From Mesodorylaimus sp. YZB2_4 (Eukaryota; Nematoda; Enoplea; Dorylaimida; Dorylaimidae): a DNA stretch of 64,000 nucleotides. Position numbers and translations under genes: made by a program. A model generated the notes under the pieces. It saw only the letters and a list, made by a program, of their open reading frames with translations, ran no database searches and was not told where the DNA came from. The number at the start of each line of letters is the position of its first letter. The stretch's first letter is position 1. Below, piece by piece: positions 56,864-64,000 of the stretch. The DNA is taken from assembly GCA_030248295.1 (NCBI GenBank), contig JASANH010001724.1, positions 372,001 through 436,000 of the forward strand, read 5' to 3'.

Positions 56864-59794
56864 TCAGTGTTCATGAAGCATGTGGGGCTTAAACGGTTCA
56901 ATGCGACGTCGCTCCCAAACGAGCCTCAAGGCCGCAATAATCCAGTAAATCGCCTCAACAAATGTGGTAAGTGTCATTCCAAGAAATAAGCCCAGCTTGT
57001 CTCCAATCATGGCAAAGAAGGACATTAGATCGATTTTCAATACATCCGTTTCCACCCGATATTCCGAATCGAGGGTAGCAACAACTTCATTGACAACTAA
57101 AGTATTTTCAAAATCTCCTTCCAATGAAACAAAGGTTGAGTGAACTTTGTGCTGCCAGGAATCGCACAGCGGAATGCACTTTGTCACCCGATTATGCAAT
57201 ATTTGAAGCTGAAGAGAAAGAAGAATGCATTTTATCATTCCTAACTGGCTTATTTTGAGGCTGCGCGTAGAATGACACAATCACAGTACGACTGGCATTG
57301 TCGAAGTACGAAGTAGATAAGTTTGATGATAGCTGATACCCCAATAAAGATTTTATTGCTTTACCAGAGGAATAAGGAAAGAGATGAGACGTTCGCAAAG
57401 AATCTATGTTTTCGAATTATCCTCGAATGTTATACTGTAGGCTGTACATCTGATAAAAGTCAGCTGAGAAAGTACACACCGGTCTTTATTTTTGGCATCA
57501 AGAAGTCTACTAACTAATATTGCACAAAGCCTGCTTGCGTTGGTTACAAGCTGGTCCTACCTCAGAGAAAAAATCATCATCATCCTGTTTTCTCCAGGCT
57601 AGATGGAATGCCAACCCAAACGAGCTGACGTCTGTCTAACTGTGTAGCTCACTCAAGGAAAATGCTAGAGTAGAGGCCTAATCTTATTTTTATTCTGAGC
57701 GTAGCCTGTACGGTACTGTACAATGCAATGTCGACTGGCTTACCATATCGCCCTTGTGCGCGTCGTCGCTGATTTCTGTCTCCGCAGTGAACGCGCCTTG
57801 GAGACACCTGTGAATGTGCGATGGCGTGCACATGATGGAGTCGTTTGGATTCAGTGTGTCGAGATGAGGCACACAGCCACAGCCGATATACAGTTCTTCC
57901 ATCAGTTGAACACTCATGCATTGGCTGACTGTGTATCGATCTGGACCGATCATTTCCTCAAAATATCTAAAAAAGGGCGAATTAGACCGACATTTCCTTC
58001 ATTGCAGAGGTCGTCTTACTGGCGTAAATTGGGATCGCGGGCGCGATGCATCGCTTTGTCAAGAATTTGATATTGATCGATGCAGTCGTCCAACTGCTTA
58101 CGCTTGCTGGCTTTGATACTGACGAATGCTATTGTGTTCGAAGGGATAAAATTCGCTGGATCAAAGAACGTGGTCGGATGATTGCCGATGTGGAATGCCA
58201 GTTGTGGTTGATGACCATTAATGTTTTCAAGCAGATTAGCAGTCTCGATATTGGCTTTCACTGTGACTTTTCGACCTTTTTTGTTGCTGATCTAAAATTT
58301 CAATTATCCAGTAAAGTTGGTAGCGACAAAGAGTCTCAGATACAACATCCGCATCAGATTGAATCAGCAGGGGCCATATCCACAGTCATCCCTGTCTTTC
58401 AAAAAGACTTTGCCATGGCCGGGACTTTCTCCTCAATTTTTCAGTGAATGTATAGCTAAAATTACGTAACTTTATGCTGGCAGTTTTGTACAGCAGAATA
58501 TGCCCCGCCAGACATTTGTGACCAACTGAAAACGCCTGCATACATCCATACGATACGATCAAGATATATACGTTGCACTCAGTCAAGATAAAAGCACGTT
58601 GGCTGCTACAAAGCCGAAGATGGCGTCGTTCAGACTGCTTACGTTAAAAGTACTGAAGAGCGCTTTTTTGTCATGGCAGGGTCCGTTTGAGCGACAGTAT
58701 ACTTATAGATATGGACTCTGATCCAATTCATAATCCATTATCTCTGTGGGTCTAGGAGACCTGAAATCTGTTCCGTCTGTCAGTAGGCCTTGCGTAGGCA
58801 CATCGTCCCCGGTGAGACGAGCGTGAAGATAATTTAGAGACAAGAACTATACTGCTCTCGAACACCGTTTGCTCCATCATCCCACTGGCCTGCGAATATC
58901 ATAGGAAACCCTCGGCGGCGCTGCACTTAACGAATAGAGTAAAAGAAGACACCTCTGCCTTGTTATTCGACCGTCTCATAGCTGCTCATCAAAAGTGACC
59001 TGTGCAGACAGCATAGAAAGAGAAAACTTGTTTAAAATTGAATCAATCCAGCTTTTATATCGAGCAATCAGAACATCAAGCAGACTCACTTCAAATTTAT
59101 AACAGACGTCGACGCCCCCAGTATATTCATTCTTGCGATATCTTGGACAGCAAGGGAATTCCACATCCTCTATCGCACAACTGCGGAATATCGCTTCACA
59201 CGGTACAACGCTCTCCTCGTAAAACGTGCCATAGCCGGGCCATTCAGAGCCACTGGCCTTGATTGCGTGGTAAAGCACTTGATTTAGCGCAGCGACCTCG
59301 GCTTGGTTAAAAGCAGACACAACAGATGGATGGTGGGTCACATAGAGGGTGATTAATTCAACCAACCGATTTTTGGTTGCATTTAATCGTTGAGCCAGCC
59401 TTAAGAGACGGGGTTCTTTTTCGAAGTTACCAGTCACAGTTCCAGTCACTTTCCCCAATATATAGGTGGCGTTCAAGGCGCCGTTGACGCAAATGTAGAA
59501 ATTGGGAAAACTGAGTCCGTGTTCGACGTGATCTTGGATGTCAAGCACTTTCGTAAATTTTAAAAATTCAGTCACAGTCGGGATGATGTAGAAAAGTGTA
59601 ATGGATATTGATGAGAGCAAAACTATTGCCCAAAAAAGTTTTTCGCTTCTCCGATAGGCAAGCAGATAATTGTGCAAGCCAGCGATTGATATGTGATCCA
59701 AGTAGGAGCGCGGTGTGACCAGTGGTTTTAAAGTTTTCTCTTTTGTCATTCTCGAAGTAATCATTTTGAAAATTAAAAGGTTTTTCAAATCCAA
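56864..59794 (-). CDS. DEG/ENaC sodium-channel subunit, paralogue B (four exons)
   Basis: Exons 59090-59794, 58020-58291, 57744-57966 and 56864-57208; 514 residues, phases close. The ATG at 59794 is the first; an inner MTKEKTLKPLVTP start is also possible, and matches paralogue A better. TM1 lies at about 54-75 (LFWAIVLLSSISITLFYI); the ectodomain opens with FPNFYICVN (96-104) and carries the paired-Cys blocks EFPCCPRYRKN and CGCVPHLDTLNPND; TM2 at about 473-495 contains LGLFLGMTLTTFVEAIYW, with G-M-T at 477-479 where G-x-S is normal. Exon 2 and 3 lengths equal those of paralogue A, and the splice phases are identical, so they arose by gene duplication. No repeat is shared by their introns, which makes the duplication older than the insertions. 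Confidence 0.87.
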
Positions 59795-60097
59795 TCAATC
59801 TGATAATTTAGTTAAATAACACTGCAGCTCGAAGGAAAAATAATTTAACGATTTTCTAAAAATTCCTCGTACAGTATACCTCGAACAAAGGGCCCGGACC
59901 GGACCTCAGTCAAAGCATCGAAAGTGTAAGTCTAGCTTCCAAGGGTTTCTCTACTGGTAACTGGCGATGAGTACACTGTATCGAAGTTCCAGGGGGAACG
60001 GCCGCGAATGCATACTGTAGGTTTAACCATATACGTTTCCCGTAAAGTGTGTCGCCTTGGCGACCCAGTAGCCAAAACTCTACGTTAGGGCGCCAAG
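59795..60097 (-). pseudogene. post-LTR internal leader of gypsy element 2 (truncated tandem copy)
   Basis: On the minus strand, directly after the LTR (two bases), TGGCGCCCTAACGTAGAG (60095-60078) is a canonical-type primer binding site, followed by leader-like non-coding sequence that runs out before the DEG/ENaC B gene. A primer site belongs after a 5' LTR, so this is the beginning of a second, lost element copy. The outer limit near 59880 is uncertain. Confidence 0.6.
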
Positions 60098-60451
60098 TGA
60101 TCTGGATCAAGCCTATTTGGATACGAAAACTCGTAACCCGTCGAGGGATATAATCCCATCGCAAGTGAACACGTCTCGAAGAGAGGGACTGTAGAGCTTG
60201 GGTGGGTTCCCACAAAGGGGCTCTACTCGATTAAAAGCAACTCTTTATTGGCTTACCGGAACTCACGAACAGGCTAAAGCGCCCTAAAGACACGAAAAGA
60301 CGAGCTTATATAGGTTTCGCAGAACACGCAAAGATAGCATGATTCATGATTAGACATAACAAATGTACTAATGCCAAATAAAAATAAAGGCAACCATATT
60401 CAAAAGGCAATTCGCCTTAAATATGAAACTAACATCATGCTGATCACTACA
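60098..60451 (-). repeat. LTR of gypsy element 2
   Basis: 354 bp on the minus strand, beginning TGTAGTGATCAGC and ending GATCCAGATCA (TG..CA). It is preceded on the minus strand by the polypurine tract AAAGAAGAGGAGAG (60452-60465) and followed by the primer site. There is no second LTR in the window. Confidence 0.7.
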
Positions 60452-60607
60452 CTCTCCTCTTCTTTAAAAACGGACGCCCCAGTCCGATCACAAAAAATAA
60501 AACAAGCAATTAAACGCAAAAAGGTCATGATATACGCTCTTGTAAATTAGATTAGATATTACGATAAACTAACTTACGAATCATGCTCATAAGAGAACAA
60601 ATAAGTC

Positions 60608-61800
60608 CTAAGCTTCTCTTCCATTCTTTCCTTGGCGTCTTTTATTCTTCCTGTTCCTCTTTCGCTCTTGTCTGGGGGTGTCTTCATGACTAGCCTGGGC
60701 AGCGTCAGCCTGCGGGGCCAAAGGGCTGGGCCGCTGTGCTTGCTGACAGCGCGGACGCAAATTGCATGGGCCATTAGCCCGTCTGTCGCTACGCTGCGAA
60801 TGGCTAGTCGAGGGCTTACCAAAGTCTGCTATATTTGATTCAGCATCAGACGAATTTTGTGGGATGGACTCCTCATCGTCCGATGTATCAGCTCGGGCTT
60901 GAACGTTAGGTGATTTTTGTTTCGGGTCAATATGTGGGATTGTACGTCGAATATTGATCCACTGGGCAGCAGATCGTGCCTGTTGTGGGAAACGGACTTT
61001 GATGATGGATTCACGTACATCGTCAATTATTTTGGGGCCAACATACGGTTCTTGAGTGTACTTTTGACCTCCCTTGTCATACTTTGGATTCCTGACGAAA
61101 ACCATTTCTCCGACTTCGTAAGCATAGTTATTGGCGGTCTTATTGTACTCTTGCTGGAGGCGTTGTGCAGTGGTGATGTTTTCTCGGGCTAATGGTCGTA
61201 TTTCATTCAGTAATTTGATAACGGTGTCTCCATAGTCGTTTTGGTCAACACGGTGGGGGTTGGTTTGCTGCAGGACTGCACCGTCGCAGGGAGTGCGGGG
61301 CTTCCTCCCATAGTTCAATTCAAATGGCGCATACTTGGTGCTCGACTGATACGTGGTATTGTGAGCAAAAGTTGCATAGGGGATGTATTCGTCCCAATCT
61401 GGCTGTCCGAGAGCATGCATGCGTAGATAGGTACCTAGCACACGATGCCAACGTTCAATAAGGCCTTCGCCTTGTGGATGGTAAGGTGTGGTGAAAATTC
61501 TTTTTGTACGACATAATTGGCAAATGCGCTGCAGCAATTCTGCAGTCAGGTTCTTTCCACGGTCGGACAGTTGTCCATGCCGAAGAACGACGTTTTCCAT
61601 GAAGGCGCGGGCGATGGTTTCAGTGGTAATATCTAATGCGACAACGCACTCAATGTACTTGGTCAGGTGGCAAATGAAACTGATTGTGTGACGGTTTCCT
61701 TTCGTTGAAATGGGGAGTGGGCCTTTCATGTCTACTGCTACGACTTCCCACGGTAACGTGGGTGGTGGAATTGATTGGAGCGGTGGTTTCAGGTGCTGAT
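60608..61800 (-). pseudogene. gypsy element 2 integrase and C-terminal tail
   Basis: A 373-codon frame from 61729: catalytic-core parts MKGPLPISTKGNRHTISFIC (first Asp just upstream, shifted), LTKYIECVVALDI, GQLSDRGKNLTAEL (the second Asp) and HPQGEGLIERWHRVLGTYLR (Glu). The D-N-G triplet typical of active cores reads D-R-G here. Downstream is the chromatin-interaction/tail part with VFVRNPKYDKGGQKYTQEPY and an Arg/Lys-rich end. It is in a different frame from the upstream region, so the element is broken. Confidence 0.85.
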
Positions 61801-61808
61801 GCGGCGTT

Positions 61809-62657
61809 TTATGGCTCGCACATATGTATCAAGCAGGCGTTGACATGGTCGGTCACGTCATTGCGCATTGTTAGCCAATGGTTATGTTGCTTTATGCGCT
61901 CGAGTGTTCTCTTGACGCCTGGGTGCCCAGCAAATGTACTGTCATGAGAATGCAAATGGAGTACTTTTGTGGTCATTTCTGCCAGCACGGCAATACGGGT
62001 TTGTTGGCCAGTGGGTTGTTCTTCGGTGTTGGGGATTTTATAACGCAGTAGGCGATTTTCCAGTATGTAATTCCTTGCAGCCTTAACTACTGCTGGGTTC
62101 GGCTGGGCACCTGGTGCACGATAGTGGGTGCATGCATAGTAAACGTAAATTGGTCCTAAAAATATATCTTCTTTTTGCGCCTCGATAATTTCTCGCATTT
62201 CCGGATAGATTTCGTCAGCAGGACTCGGTTGCGCGTTTGGTTCTTTCGCGCTGACTGACAAGTGGCCATGGGCAAGGGCTTCTTCGTTGGGTGGTTTAGG
62301 GACACGCGAACGTGTGGAGAGCATGAGTGTCAAGCTGATGTGGTTCTGCTCAACCGACTCAGGTTGAACACGATCGACTTCTGGTGACAGTAATGGCTGG
62401 ATTTCTGCCCAACGCAGCTTTGCGGTTTCCGAGTCAATGTTGGTTGGCTCATTGGTGAATGGTGGGCGAGACAACGCATCTGCATTATTCTCTTTCCCTG
62501 GGCGATATTTGAAGCTCAGTTGGTATTGCTGCACAACGATGCCCCACCGGGTAATCCGTGGGTTTGGATTGGGCTTTTCAAAAATTGATTTCAGAGCAGT
62601 GTTGTCGGTTATGACAGTTACTCGCTGCTCATAAATGTGTGGCCGAAAATGGTTCAA
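61809..62657 (-). pseudogene. gypsy element 2 RNase H and integrase zinc-binding region
   Basis: The frame begins inside RNase H: TVITDNTALKSIFEKPNPNP, then RITRWGIVVQQYQLSFKYRP and NADALSRPP. The middle is a linker; the end is the H-H-C-C part of integrase: HDSTFAGHPGVKRTLERIKQ and, at the closing knuckle, CLIHMC instead of a clean C-x2-C pair. Confidence 0.85.
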
Positions 62658-63278
62658 GGCTGAAACAACGGCAAGAGCTTCCAGCTCCCATGCAGCGTAG
62701 TTCCTTTCAGCCTTGGTTAATGTACGGCTGTAATAGGCTACTGGGTGGTCCTTTTTATCTTCATGCTCTTAAGACAGGACTGCGCCCATTCCCTTAAAGG
62801 ATGCGTCAGTCTGTAGGATCCAGGATTTCGTAAAATCGGGATGGGCCAGGAGAGGTGTTGTCGCAAGAGCCTGTTTCAGCTTCTTCAATGCTTTGCCGTG
62901 TACATGTGGGAGCCAAATAAAATTGGTACCTTTTTTCACGAGGTTCAGGAGTGGTGATGCCATCTTGGAAAAAATCGGGATGAATCTCCTGTAATAGGAG
63001 AGAAGGCCATTGAATGCCAAAACTTCCTTGACGCTTTTTGGTTCGGGGCAAGCCAGGATTTTCAGAACTTTGTCTTGGTCAGGCGCTACGCCTTCTCCCG
63101 AGACGTGATGTAAAGGTGATATTGTCTCGCAGGAAACAACATTTGGAAGTTTCAATTCAAGCCCAGCGTCTGAGAACGCTTTGAAGACCTGTTCAAGGCG
63201 GTCATTGTGTTCTTGGAGTGTTCGACCATAAACGAGGACATCGTCGAAATACGCAAAAATCGTCTTATGAATAACCAA
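62658..63278 (-). pseudogene. gypsy element 2 reverse transcriptase, 5'-truncated
   Basis: It starts at the catalytic YFDDVLVYG box (TIFAYFDDVLVYGRTLQEHN) and continues through the RT thumb (FNGLLSYYRRFIPIFSKMAS) and HPDFTKSWILQTDASFKGMG into RNase H, separated from the next frame by a stop near 62769. Upstream of 63278 the sequence no longer resembles RT, so gag, protease and most of RT are lost. Confidence 0.85.
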
Positions 63279-64000
63279 TTACTCTCTCATTGTCAATTCC
63301 CGAATAACATAGAAACTTCTACCTACTACGGTATCAGGGCGATTGTTCGCCAGCAATTGCTCGCAGGGCAATGGTTCGCCAGGCCAGGGCATTTTTGGTC
63401 AATGAGAGGAAGCTATTTCGTGAACTTTATCGTATGTATATGCAGTACGCTGCCCTTTACAAGACGCTGCTATCGTTCCTTTCATAGGTACCTGTCCCTG
63501 ACGTGCTTGGAGCTTGGGAATATGGGCTAGTCGAAGCATAGAGGAGCACCTGATGTCACATCCGCTAGTCTATTTCACTGCGACCGGAGGGTACTATTGC
63601 AGGCATTTTACTTCTTCTTAAGCCACTCCTAAAGTCACTTCTAAGTTCACTCCAAAGGCCAAGATACAAAATATTCGCTAAATTTCACTGACGTCTTTGG
63701 TTTTTAAACATCGGGTCAGGCAAATCAGAGAAATTTCGAAAAGAAGTGGCTGGGTTCGGCGTTTGTTGCGCATCGAAGAGGAAGAGGTTTGATTAGATCA
63801 GCACTTCTGGTGGCCCTGGTCAGCCATTGATTATAGCAAAATCACTGGCCGAATGGCTGGCAGGAATTATCGCTGTTTTAAGTTAAAGCCACAGAGCGAC
63901 TATCAGCCAATCAGCAATGGGATAAGGAAATCATGAGCTTGCCCCAAAAAATCAGGCAGTCACCCCGGATGACGGTACTAGTTTTTCTCAATGTATTGCC
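63279..64000. other. no supported gene
   Basis: Unrelated sequence joins the RT remnant at about 63275. A 107-codon plus frame (63207-63530) crosses that junction and is not credible. Nothing else is assigned. Confidence 0.5.

Noticed and set aside
1..64000. CRISPR arrays, bacterial operons or rRNA genes
   Set aside because: No regularly spaced direct repeats, Shine-Dalgarno-led gene runs or rRNA signatures were seen; gene structure is eukaryotic throughout.

Overview
The window is invertebrate metazoan nuclear DNA: spliced genes with GT..AG introns (the shortest fitted is 62 bp), neuronal and membrane-protein families, and many retrotransposons, tRNA-derived SINEs, mariner relics and foldback MITEs. 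A nematode is my best guess. The support is soft: a chemoreceptor-like single-exon GPCR, a DEG/ENaC pair, a nicotinic receptor subunit, a BEL/Pao fragment and a short (TTAGGC)n tract. None of these is decisive alone.

Layout. 1-9 kb: a two-exon cysteine-rich secreted peptide (minus), a 7TM GPCR (plus) and an eight-exon nicotinic acetylcholine receptor subunit (minus). 12-19.5 kb: a complete 12-exon V-ATPase subunit H gene (minus), head-to-head with a two-exon PEX3 gene (plus) and sharing about 550 bp of upstream DNA. 20-23 kb: a dense repeat nest (SINEs, a BEL/Pao end with candidate LTR, a MITE). 23.2-24 kb: a possible small secreted peptide and a FLYWCH-like zinc-finger gene (both minus). 27.7-28.4 kb: an uncharacterised nuclear-type protein. 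31-33.4 kb: a mariner fragment and a C-type-lectin-like gene (plus). 35.3-38.9 kb and 56.9-59.8 kb: two paralogous four-exon DEG/ENaC channel genes (minus) with identical internal exon sizes. 39.4-45.7 kb: mariner 2, MITEs, SINEs, weak exon candidates and a GC-rich palindrome beside the telomere-like tract. 46.8-51.6 kb: a young, full-length Ty3/gypsy element with 210-bp LTRs, a 5-bp target duplication and broken ORFs. 60.1-63.3 kb: a second, 5'-truncated gypsy element (minus).

All exon models were fitted by hand: reading frame, GT/AG signals and codon phase. For V-ATPase H, PEX3, the nicotinic subunit, the lectin-like gene and both DEG/ENaC genes every junction phase closes, so those models are strong although no transcript was available. 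5' exons (signal peptides) are missing for the nicotinic and lectin-like genes. Functional themes are membrane excitability (GPCR, nAChR, DEG/ENaC, a K-channel-toxin-like peptide scaffold) and housekeeping organelle biology (V-ATPase, peroxisome). The genes are not an operon, and no functional link between them is shown by the sequence.
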